6,732 nucleotides of DNA from assembly GCA_031278135.1 (NCBI GenBank), contig JAITKY010000208.1, positions 1 through 6,732 of the forward strand, given 5' to 3'. Below, piece after piece: positions 1 to 6,320 of the stretch (the stretch's first letter is position 1; each line of letters opens with the position of its first letter). Source of the DNA: Prevotellaceae bacterium. GTDB taxonomy: Bacteria; Bacteroidota; Bacteroidia; Bacteroidales; UBA932. The translations under genes were made by a program, and so were the position numbers. Under the pieces are notes generated by a model. That model made no database searches. It was given only the letters and a program-made list of their open reading frames with translations, and was not told the DNA's origin.

Positions 1-1
1 A

Positions 2-202
2 GCGCTGGTAAAAGCAATTACGTTCCTGTCTATTGATTTGATGCCGGATTATCAAAACAAACAACTAAAAATAACTCTATATCCTCTAAGTAATATCCGA
101 AGTCAAATGGCTATCGAAGAAGTATGCAAAACGGTCAATGATAATAAAACTGTTTTCCCGGGTACTGATTTGGTTATGATTTTCAATATTACGACAATTT
201 AA
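2..202 (+). CDS. C-terminal end of a putative transposase-like protein (5' end outside window)
   Basis: An open frame enters from the left edge and runs 66 codons to a TAA at 200-202; no start is visible. The peptide contains LMPDYQNKQLKITLY, a middle stretch EEVCKTVNDN, and ends with FPGTDLVMIFNITTI. From memory this resembles the conserved C-terminus of a group of putative transposases (PDYEN...LTV...L and FPGT(D/N)L..IY motifs), but I cannot name the IS family and no catalytic residues fall in the visible part. No terminal inverted repeat or target duplication can be identified after the stop. The gene converges on metX, and the hairpin cluster lies between them. Coding status is fairly likely because the frame is open, the composition is protein-like and the stop falls just before non-coding repeats. 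The transposase assignment is tentative, and whether the gene is intact cannot be judged. Confidence 0.5.
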   Translation, partial: ALVKAITFLSIDLMPDYQNKQLKITLYPLSNIRSQMAIEEVCKTVNDNKTVFPGTDLVMIFNITTI

Positions 203-261
203 TCTGCGACAGGTCAAGAGTTCTGAGATTAACACACAGAAGTCCGAAATCTGTGAATATC

Positions 262-270
262 TGTGGATAA
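262..270 (-). other. Exact DnaA-box word TTATCCACA (first)
   Basis: The plus strand reads TGTGGATAA, the complement of the E. coli consensus DnaA box TTATCCACA. It forms part of the left arm of the first palindromic unit. The match is exact, but the word may simply belong to the repeat family, so DnaA binding is not established. Confidence 0.25.
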
Positions 271-334
271 AAGGATCCACAGATTTACACAGATTTACAC
301 AGATGAATCAAATCTGTGGACATCTGTGTAAATC

Positions 335-343
335 TGTGGATAA
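335..343 (-). other. Exact DnaA-box word TTATCCACA (second)
   Basis: This is a second exact TGTGGATAA, in the same orientation and 73 bp from the first, in the left arm of the second palindromic unit. No AT-rich unwinding region, dnaA or dnaN gene is visible, so an origin role is only a possibility. Confidence 0.25.
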
Positions 344-406
344 AAGAGGATATGATCCACAGATTTACACAAATCTGGGAAAAGGGAATTTTGTCGTACA
401 CCCGTG

Positions 407-1423
407 TCATCCGGCATAAAAAAATCTGCGAATTATTGTTGATAACTGTTCCGATTCGAGCAGGAAACCGTCGTGTCCGAACACGGACGAAAGTTCTTCG
501 TATTGCGAATTTGGAATATTGTTAAGCATAAATTTCAATTCAGCCGTTGGAAACAGAATGTCGCTGTCGATTCCGATTAGCAGAGTTTTCATTTTCAACG
601 ATGCAAGGGCATTTTCGACACCGCCTCTTAATCGTCCAATGTTGTGGCTGTCGAATGCTTTTGTCATAATCACATACGAATAGGCATTGAACCTGTCGGC
701 GAGTTTTTTTCCCTGATACCGTTCGTACGATGCGGCTCTGCCGGCAAATATAACGTCGTCGTTTTCTTCGTATTGAGTACTGTTATATCCGTCGTAACTG
801 CGATAGCTTAACAATGCTATAGCCCTTGCCGCTTTCATTCCTTCCATTCCGCCTTCCGGGACGTTGTCGAAATACGTTTTATCCGAAAACACCGACATGC
901 GTTGAGCTTCGTTAAATGCTGTACACCATGGCGTAACACGGCAATTTGTTGCGATAAGGACAAGGTGATCTATCTTATCCTGCATCAACAAAGCATATTC
1001 AATCGCCTGAAAACCACCGATTGAACTTCCTATTATTGCATATATCCTTTCGATGCCCAGATATTTCCGGAGTTTATCGTGTGCAGCAACCATGTCTCTG
1101 ACAGTCACATAAGGGAAATTACCGAAATACGGAGTTTCTGTTCGAGGATTAACAGAAAGAGGACCTGTGGCGCCGTAACATGACCCTATAATATTCGCAC
1201 ATACAACGAAATAGTCTTGTCCATTAAAGAATTTGTCGTCGCCCACCATTCCTGCCCACCAGTCCTGTGCGTTCGAATTTGCGGTCAATGCGTGACATAT
1301 CCAAACGACTTTACTGTCAGCGTTCAATGTACCCAAAGTATGATATGTTATTTCGATATCTTCCAGAATTTCACCTGTTTCCAAAAGGAAAGGACCCGGA
1401 AATGCGACATGATTTGCTTTCAT
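407..1423 (-). CDS. metX: Homoserine O-acyltransferase (MetX family, probably acetyltransferase)
   Basis: This 338-residue alpha/beta-hydrolase-fold enzyme is expected to transfer an acyl group, usually acetyl from acetyl-CoA, to the hydroxyl of L-homoserine, opening the methionine branch in the cytoplasm. The family pattern is clear: LN...VVWICHALTANS at 33-50, NIIGSCYGATGP near 78-88, the nucleophile elbow GSSIGG (132-137) with Ser134, the conserved Arg in SYRS (Arg208), Asp288 in SDILFP and His317 in GHDGFLLE. Ser134, Asp288 and His317 make the expected triad. Length is within the family range and there is no fused MetW. The ATG start shares ATGA with the stop of the upstream gene, a 4-nt overlap that suggests translational coupling. 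It is the last gene of a probable dapB-envelope protein-metX operon and ends facing the hairpin cluster. Acetyl versus succinyl specificity cannot be settled by eye. Confidence 0.93.
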   Translation of the reverse strand: MKANHVAFPGPFLLETGEILEDIEITYHTLGTLNADSKVVWICHALTANSNAQDWWAGMVGDDKFFNGQDYFVVCANIIGSCYGATGPLSVNPRTETPYFGNFPYVTVRDMVAAHDKLRKYLGIERIYAIIGSSIGGFQAIEYALLMQDKIDHLVLIATNCRVTPWCTAFNEAQRMSVFSDKTYFDNVPEGGMEGMKAARAIALLSYRSYDGYNSTQYEENDDVIFAGRAASYERYQGKKLADRFNAYSYVIMTKAFDSHNIGRLRGGVENALASLKMKTLLIGIDSDILFPTAELKFMLNNIPNSQYEELSSVFGHDGFLLESEQLSTIIRRFFYAG

Positions 1424-3336
1424 TTTTTTTGAGTGTTTATAACAAAACTGATATCAGGGATTTTCGCTATATCGACAGTATAAATTTCTATTCTGTATCC
1501 TGCTTTTGGTATCCGGTTTGCTTCCATAAACGAGATGACAGACCTTGCACACTGTTGTGCAACAGTAAGTTCCTTTTCGTTATCCCGATGATACAGCGAA
1601 ATTACTGCTGTATATTCGGGATTGTTTTTCAGCGTTTTTGCAACACATGCAAGTTCTCCCGAAGCCTCTGGCGACAGTGTCGATTCTCCTTTCGCAAACA
1701 GCAGATTCTGCATGGGAATTTTATTGATTTCGTTCAGAGGCGCCAGACGTATGTCCAGGGTATGACCGATTCTGCTTGCATCTGCCTTCCATACAGCGTA
1801 ATAGTAAAAATGATTTTTCAATGTTACACCGATGGAATATTTACAGTCTTTCCTGATGTTAAATTCATATTTCCCTGCATCTGCAACAGATATAACAACC
1901 TCATCGTCCTTAATATTAAGATTTTTGATTTCGACATTTGCGTTAATTCCCTGATTTGACGAAATGTCTTTAACATTGATTACACCTGCACGCATATCCG
2001 GTTTAAGTCTGACAAAATAGTACATTTCCGGGAAGTTCATGTAATCACCGAATTTGACGAGTATGTTTTCTTTTACATAATTTTCTTTGTAGAGTTCGAT
2101 ATCAACATTTCCGAAAACCGGAGTAATAATCCGGTATTTTCCTTCGCTGATTCGTGTTACTTTTGCCGTTTTTGTTTTCTCATAAGCCTCTACTTCAGCG
2201 TCAATTAGTTTATCCGAAATAGCGTCCTGCACGGTTACGTCCACAATTATTTTATCAATTAACACGACGTCTTTTACAATCGTCTGACTTTGTGTATTAT
2301 TGGCGGTATTAATGTTTTCGAATTGCCGGGAACCGTTTTGTATTGCGTAGACAATATTATATAACCCATTGTTGGGAAGCACAATAGTATATTCTCCGGT
2401 AACAGGATTGCTTTCCGATTTGCCGTAAAGCGCATAGGTGTAAGCATCTCTGATTGTTATTTCGGCATTGACGGGCTTTCCGTTTTCATCCTTCACAATT
2501 CCCTTAATTACAGTATATGGCTTGTAAACAGGCGAATCGTAAGAGTGTATGTAATGAATCGAACTGTCTATTCCTCCTTTTGTAATGAAAATTTTGTTGT
2601 TTTTATAGTCAATAGTGGGAGTAAATTCGTTGTAATCTTTCATGTTGTTGTCAATCGGCGAGGGCGCTGTCCATACATTTTTACCGATTAATACAGAATA
2701 AAAGATATTGTATTTTTTCTTCTTTTTTTCTGAAAACCTGTCGGTTGAAAACAATAATGTTTCTCCTGCCGGAGATATGTACGCATATTTTTCGCATCCT
2801 GTGCTTACCGGGACAGGCAAAATTTGCGGTGTCGACCAGCTGGAAATATCGACTTCGGATTTGTAGATGTTATAACAATTGTTGTCGAGTCCGTTCCGGG
2901 CAAAGTAAATTGTGAGATTTCCCGCTGATAATGAAGGCGATATTTCGTCTTTTTCGGTATTTATCACCGGAGACAGGGCAACCGGTTTCGTCCACGAATC
3001 GCCGTTATTTTTCGAATAGAAAATGTCAAATCCTCTCGAACCGGGGAGATTGGCGCTAAAATACAGAGTTTGACTGTCGTAAGTTAAGAACGGCGTTTTA
3101 ACCGTATATCCTTTGACGTGTTCATTGAACGAATCTTCGCTTACTCCTGTGTCCCATTGTCCCGATGCGTTTTTTATAGCCTTATACAGAGCATGTTCCC
3201 CCGACTTTTCGACGGTATAGTACATCACCGTTCCTTCCAGATTTATCGTAACACCCGTAACATTACCCGTTTGCGCCATCAAAGCATGCGAAATGGACAC
3301 TATAAGCAAAAGAACATTTAACAGACGTATTTTCAT
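1420..3336 (-). CDS. Secreted beta-propeller (PD40-like) protein with CRD-like domains and degenerate OmpA-like C-terminus
   Basis: This 638-residue protein begins with a signal peptide (hydrophobic 5-20, likely cleavage ALMA|QT after residue 21, no lipobox Cys). PD40/WD40-like propeller strands follow at about 81-110, 133-161, 186-214 and 239-257, with the repeated form SP.L...TLYF......YNIY. A carboxypeptidase regulatory-like domain starts near 277 (IKGIVKDENGKPVNAEI), and two further beta-rich CRD-like segments lie near 364-443 and 451-530. Residues 538-635 resemble an OmpA-like peptidoglycan-binding domain (NLLFAKGESTLSPEA, then YHRD, then VAQQCARSV), but the Arg that normally binds diaminopimelate aligns with Cys596; Asp585 is kept. 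The overall plan recalls PorE of the type IX secretion system and related Bacteroidota proteins, but without visible TPRs. The likely location is the periplasm. It lies 14 nt after dapB and overlaps metX by 4 nt. Function is unknown; a structural or sensory envelope role is inferred. Confidence 0.85.
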   Translation of the reverse strand: MKIRLLNVLLLIVSISHALMAQTGNVTGVTINLEGTVMYYTVEKSGEHALYKAIKNASGQWDTGVSEDSFNEHVKGYTVKTPFLTYDSQTLYFSANLPGSRGFDIFYSKNNGDSWTKPVALSPVINTEKDEISPSLSAGNLTIYFARNGLDNNCYNIYKSEVDISSWSTPQILPVPVSTGCEKYAYISPAGETLLFSTDRFSEKKKKKYNIFYSVLIGKNVWTAPSPIDNNMKDYNEFTPTIDYKNNKIFITKGGIDSSIHYIHSYDSPVYKPYTVIKGIVKDENGKPVNAEITIRDAYTYALYGKSESNPVTGEYTIVLPNNGLYNIVYAIQNGSRQFENINTANNTQSQTIVKDVVLIDKIIVDVTVQDAISDKLIDAEVEAYEKTKTAKVTRISEGKYRIITPVFGNVDIELYKENYVKENILVKFGDYMNFPEMYYFVRLKPDMRAGVINVKDISSNQGINANVEIKNLNIKDDEVVISVADAGKYEFNIRKDCKYSIGVTLKNHFYYYAVWKADASRIGHTLDIRLAPLNEINKIPMQNLLFAKGESTLSPEASGELACVAKTLKNNPEYTAVISLYHRDNEKELTVAQQCARSVISFMEANRIPKAGYRIEIYTVDIAKIPDISFVINTQKK

Positions 3337-3350
3337 TTTCTTACAATTTG

Positions 3351-4058
3351 TTATAACCCTAAAACTTCTTTCATCGTATAAAATCCCTGTTTTCCCTGTG
3401 CAAATTCGGCGGCAATGACTGCCCCCAAAGCAAATCCGTCACGGCTTTTCGCTTCATGACGTATTTTTATCGAATCGATACCATTCTCGTATATAACGGA
3501 ATGTGTACCGGGAATTTCTCCTTCTCTGACCGCAGAGATGTGTAAACTGTTCTCTTCCTTCACCAACGACCATCTTTCGAGATTGACTTGATTAAGAATG
3601 TCTTCGGCTAATGTCACCGCTGTTCCACTTGGCGCGTCTTTTTTGTGGATGTGATGTATTTCTTCAATGGAAATGCCGTATTCGGGATAGTTTTTCATCA
3701 CTTCCGCCAGTTTCCGGTTGATATAGAAAAAAATATTGACGCCGAGACTGAAATTTGACGAATATATAAACGCGAGTTTTTGTTTTTCGCATAACTGCTT
3801 GACATCTTTAAGTTTGTTGAGCCATCCCGTTGTACCGCAAACTACCGGGACACCAAGGTTTAACGCGGTAGAAACGTTGATAAATGCTGTTTCGGGTACG
3901 CTAAATTCAATCGCTATGTCCGACGATAGAAATTCGCCGGAATAAATGTCGTCCGTGTTGTTCTTATCTATCCTCACTGTGACCGAATGCCCTCTCTGGA
4001 TAGCAAAACGTTCTATCGTTTTGCCCATTTTCCCATATCCTATTAATGCTATCTTCAT
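3351..4058 (-). CDS. dapB: 4-hydroxy-tetrahydrodipicolinate reductase
   Basis: This 235-residue cytoplasmic enzyme performs the NAD(P)H-dependent reduction in the diaminopimelate/lysine pathway, supplying peptidoglycan and lysine precursors. The N-terminal Rossmann motif is GYGKMG (7-12). GTTGW is at 75-79, SNFSLGVN at 101-108, and the signature EIHHIHKKDAPSGTA at 133-147 contains the catalytic His135, the neighbouring His136 and Lys139, matching His159, His160 and Lys163 of E. coli. REGEIPGTHSV near 178-188 is also typical. It is shorter than the E. coli protein (273), as is usual for Bacteroidota. I start it at the ATG at 4056-4058 (MKIALIGYGKMG): three codons upstream there is only a TTG, and the ATG at 4069-4071 is out of frame. 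A promoter lies 46-77 nt upstream. It is the first gene of the probable operon with the PD40/OmpA-like gene and metX. Confidence 0.95.
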   Translation of the reverse strand: MKIALIGYGKMGKTIERFAIQRGHSVTVRIDKNNTDDIYSGEFLSSDIAIEFSVPETAFINVSTALNLGVPVVCGTTGWLNKLKDVKQLCEKQKLAFIYSSNFSLGVNIFFYINRKLAEVMKNYPEYGISIEEIHHIHKKDAPSGTAVTLAEDILNQVNLERWSLVKEENSLHISAVREGEIPGTHSVIYENGIDSIKIRHEAKSRDGFALGAVIAAEFAQGKQGFYTMKEVLGL

Positions 4059-4103
4059 CTGTTTCAATCATTAAAATAATTATTACACCAATTATTGACA
4101 ATG

Positions 4104-4135
4104 CAAACTTAAATGAAATTTCCTAAATTCACAAA
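4104..4135 (-). promoter_or_regulatory. Bacteroidota-type promoter for the dapB operon
   Basis: On the minus strand TTTG (4135-4132) is followed after 20 nt by TAAGTTTG (4111-4104). This matches the Bacteroides consensus TTTG at -33 and TAnnTTTG at -7 with its 19-21 nt spacing. It lies in the only sizeable gap between minus-strand genes (4059-4201), which is otherwise very AT-rich and holds no other gene. Transcription would start near 4097-4099, leaving a leader of about 40 nt without a visible riboswitch. Just upstream, 4147-4161 is a 15-nt AT palindrome (ATAAAAA-G-TTTTTAT) that might be a weak terminator for the exporter gene or an A/T-rich upstream element. Confidence 0.7.
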
Positions 4136-4201
4136 GTAAATACAAAATAAAAAGTTTTTATCGTGATTATTTTTATGTTTTTTATCGTTAAATATTTTGT
4201 T

Positions 4202-6046
4202 TTATGTTTTATTGAAATTTTGCAGGCTACACAAGTTGTAATATGTTGCTTTTTTGCCCATAAGTTCCTCATGTGTACCCTGTTCGATTATTTTTCCGTT
4301 ATGAAGCACGACGATACAGTCGGCATTGCGTATGGTCGAAAGCCGGTGGGCGATGACTATGGAAGTCCTGTTTTTCATCAATTTATACAAAGCGTCCTGC
4401 ACAAGCCGTTCCGATTCGCTGTCTAATGCCGATGTTGCTTCGTCCATGATCAATATCGGTGGATTGCGTAAAACGGCGCGCGCAATGGCTAAACGCTGAC
4501 GTTGCCCGCCCGACAAACGGTTTCCACGATCTCCAATCATGGTGTTGTAACCGTCTTCCAGTTTGACAATAAACTCGTGAGCGTTTGCTATTTCCGCCGC
4601 TCGACGGACATTGTCTTCCGTTGCATCTTCCCATCCGAAAGCGATGTTGTTGAAAACGGTGTCGTTGAACAGTATAGATTCCTGACTGACAATTCCCATC
4701 ATGCTGATAAGTTCTTTTGGCTGATAATCTTTGATGTTGATGCCATCTAATTTCAGTTCTCCGCTCGTAACATCGTAGAAGCGAGGGATTAAATCAGCCA
4801 TAGTCGATTTTCCGGCGCCCGAATGTCCAACTAAAGCGCAGGTTTTCCCTTTTTGAATGGTTAATGTCACGTTTTTAATGACTTCGCTGTTTTTTTCGGA
4901 ATAGTAGAACGAAACGTTATCAAATTCGAGTTTATCTTTAAATTCACTGATAGATACCGGATTGTTACTTTTGAGTATATCGACGGGATAATCCAAAACG
5001 TCGAAAATCCTTTTGGCAGATGCCATTCCTTTCTGGATTGAAGTAAATGAACGCGTAAGTTCTTTCACCGGCACCAGAATGTTGTAGTACAATGCAATGT
5101 ACACAATAAATTCGGATGCGCTCATGTGCAGATTTCCGCCCAACACCAGCCGTCCTCCGAAATAGACTATCGCAAGGACAATCGAAACGCCAAGAAATTC
5201 GGACATCGGCGATGCCATTTCCTGACGGTTGGCTACCCGTTTCGATGATTTCCTGTAGTTTTCGTTTGCATTTTCGAATTTGTTGCGTACATATTTTTGA
5301 GCATTGAAGGCTTTGATTATTCTCATTCCCGAAAGTGTTTCTTCGATAACGCTCATTATGTCAGCCTGATGTTTCTGGGCTATTCCGGCGTCGTGTTTCA
5401 ATTTTCGCGCCAGCCGTCCGATGAAAAAAGCCGACAACGGCGCCGCAATCAACGAAAAGATAGTGAGTTGATACGACATGTAAAACAAAACGACCATATT
5501 ACCAATAATCATTATCGGCTCTTTGAAAATCACCTGAAACGAACTGACTACACTGTTTTGTACTTCTCCGATATCGTTCGAAAGTGTGGACATAAGGTCG
5601 CCTTTCCGTTTTTCGTTGAAATAGGCTACATGTAACCCGATGATTTTGTTGAATATCGCATTACGCATGTTTTTCAGGACGTGAACACGCATCGATACTA
5701 AAGTGCGCTGTGCAAGGTATTTAAACAGGTTGGCAAAAAACGAGGCAACCATCACCGCAACGCATACTATGACAAGAGTACCGTTGGCGCCCCACGAATC
5801 GTTTATCGTGTATAAAAAATTGTAAAAGACATTTTTGAAATATTTCGCATTAGTCAGGGAAAATTCGGGATTTTCGACATACGCCAAAGTCTTTTGCTCA
5901 AATATAATCTCCAACACCGGCAATATCAGCACAAAATTCAATACTCCGAAAATCATTCCCGGAATAATAAACGCTGTATAACCCGGCAAAAAACGTCTGT
6001 ATGGTTTCGCAAACGATACGATACGAAGAAACAGGTTCTTATCCAT
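4202..6046 (-). CDS. MsbA-type ABC exporter, fused transmembrane and ATPase domains
   Basis: This 614-residue half-transporter is expected to work as a homodimer in the inner membrane, exporting a lipid or other hydrophobic compound with ATP. The transmembrane domain spans about 15-330, with helices near 21-46, 88-110, 168-190, 194-210, 283-303 and 311-328. The ATPase domain (from about 372) is complete: Walker A GHSGAGKST (407-415), Q-loop Gln455 in GIVSQES, signature LSGGQRQR (511-518), Walker B ILIMDE (531-536) with Glu536, D-loop SALD (539-542) and H-loop His567 in IAHRLST. The loop between helices 1 and 2 is about 40 residues, longer than in E. coli MsbA. The ATG lies 5 nt after the DUF4834-like stop, suggesting co-transcription. 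Lipid A-core flippase is one candidate, but Bacteroidota have several paralogues and the substrate cannot be read from sequence, so no gene symbol is given. Confidence 0.92.
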   Translation of the reverse strand: MDKNLFLRIVSFAKPYRRFLPGYTAFIIPGMIFGVLNFVLILPVLEIIFEQKTLAYVENPEFSLTNAKYFKNVFYNFLYTINDSWGANGTLVIVCVAVMVASFFANLFKYLAQRTLVSMRVHVLKNMRNAIFNKIIGLHVAYFNEKRKGDLMSTLSNDIGEVQNSVVSSFQVIFKEPIMIIGNMVVLFYMSYQLTIFSLIAAPLSAFFIGRLARKLKHDAGIAQKHQADIMSVIEETLSGMRIIKAFNAQKYVRNKFENANENYRKSSKRVANRQEMASPMSEFLGVSIVLAIVYFGGRLVLGGNLHMSASEFIVYIALYYNILVPVKELTRSFTSIQKGMASAKRIFDVLDYPVDILKSNNPVSISEFKDKLEFDNVSFYYSEKNSEVIKNVTLTIQKGKTCALVGHSGAGKSTMADLIPRFYDVTSGELKLDGINIKDYQPKELISMMGIVSQESILFNDTVFNNIAFGWEDATEDNVRRAAEIANAHEFIVKLEDGYNTMIGDRGNRLSGGQRQRLAIARAVLRNPPILIMDEATSALDSESERLVQDALYKLMKNRTSIVIAHRLSTIRNADCIVVLHNGKIIEQGTHEELMGKKATYYNLCSLQNFNKT

Positions 6047-6051
6047 TTTGT

Positions 6052-6288
6052 CTATTTTATTTCTTCGTAATCAACATATTCACCCACGTTATCCTTAATT
6101 TTTTTGTCACGCGAAGGTTGTCGGTCTATATGTACATCGCCTTGTTTTCTTGTTTTGCGTTGAGTTTTTTGTTTATTTGCCTGTTGTCCGGTAATATTGA
6201 AAAAATTCCGGGCAAAATATCCCATAGTCATCCTGAAAAACCATGACAGGATAACTAATACTAGTATAAATATAAGTAAAATTCTCAT
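6052..6288 (-). CDS. Small DUF4834-like membrane protein
   Basis: This 78-residue protein has one N-terminal hydrophobic helix (about 3-18, MRILLIFILVLVILSWFF), a strongly basic middle (KQKTQRKTRKQ, 39-49), a GDVHID segment (50-55) and an acidic aromatic tail GEYVDYEEIK (69-78). That arrangement, with the GEYVDYEE ending, matches my recollection of the DUF4834 family of Bacteroidota, whose function is unknown. It is probably anchored in the inner membrane; the basic stretch after the helix suggests a cytoplasmic C-terminus by the positive-inside rule. It ends 5 nt before the ABC exporter start, so the two are probably co-translated and it may be an accessory of the exporter; that is inference. 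Only 32 nt separate it from the coiled-coil gene upstream, with no consensus promoter in that gap. Confidence 0.75.
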   Translation of the reverse strand: MRILLIFILVLVILSWFFRMTMGYFARNFFNITGQQANKQKTQRKTRKQGDVHIDRQPSRDKKIKDNVGEYVDYEEIK

Positions 6289-6320
6289 TTAATATCTGTT
6301 TAATAATGTAATACAATAAT

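Larger units (their letters stand above)
247..377. repeat. Cluster of overlapping inverted repeats between convergent genes
   Basis: The stretch is built from ATCTGTGGATAA, its complement, and CACAGATTTA. Two imperfect copies of one palindromic unit lie in the same orientation at 259-290 and 332-370; the second has 7 extra bases in its centre. CACAGATTTA is also repeated head to tail at 278-287 and 288-297, with a partial third copy from 298. Three alternative stems are visible: 247-268 with 275-296 (two mismatches, 6-nt loop), 288-305 with 321-338 (perfect 18 bp, 15-nt loop), and 325-341 with 355-371 (perfect 17 bp, 13-nt loop). They are mutually exclusive where they overlap. No U-tract follows on either strand. 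Lying between a plus-strand gene ending at 202 and metX ending at 407, the cluster may stop transcription from both sides; that role is inferred. Similar TCTGTGGA-type repeats are, from memory, scattered in intergenic DNA of Bacteroidota. Confidence 0.85.

Noticed and set aside
86..280. 64-codon minus-strand open frame across the left-edge gene and hairpins
   Set aside because: It is antisense to the left-edge frame and is read partly from the repeat cluster; no family resemblance.
1267..1959. 230-codon open frame on the plus strand, opposite the propeller/OmpA-like gene and metX
   Set aside because: It lies antisense to two well-supported genes, is rich in Cys, Phe and Arg in a low-complexity way, and shows no domain.
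2706..2731. T-rich tract (lysine run KKKKK) as a possible frameshift site
   Set aside because: The reading frame is intact on both sides and propeller strands continue in register.
4059..4067. Alternative TTG start three codons upstream for dapB
   Set aside because: The ATG at 4056-4058 puts the Rossmann motif at the usual distance from the N-terminus, and TTG is not needed.
4075..4096. 7-bp AATAATT/AATTATT hairpin in the dapB leader as a regulatory structure
   Set aside because: It is entirely A-T pairs and too weak to support an attenuator or riboswitch.
4383..4634. Minus-strand open frame inside the exporter ATPase region
   Set aside because: It is an off-frame shadow of the Walker B and signature region.
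5297..5635. 112-codon plus-strand open frame
   Set aside because: It is antisense to the exporter transmembrane domain, with no recognisable features.
6258..6267. 10-bp perfect palindrome ATACTAGTAT
   Set aside because: It is short, AT-rich and inside the membrane-helix codons of the DUF4834-like gene; chance is sufficient.
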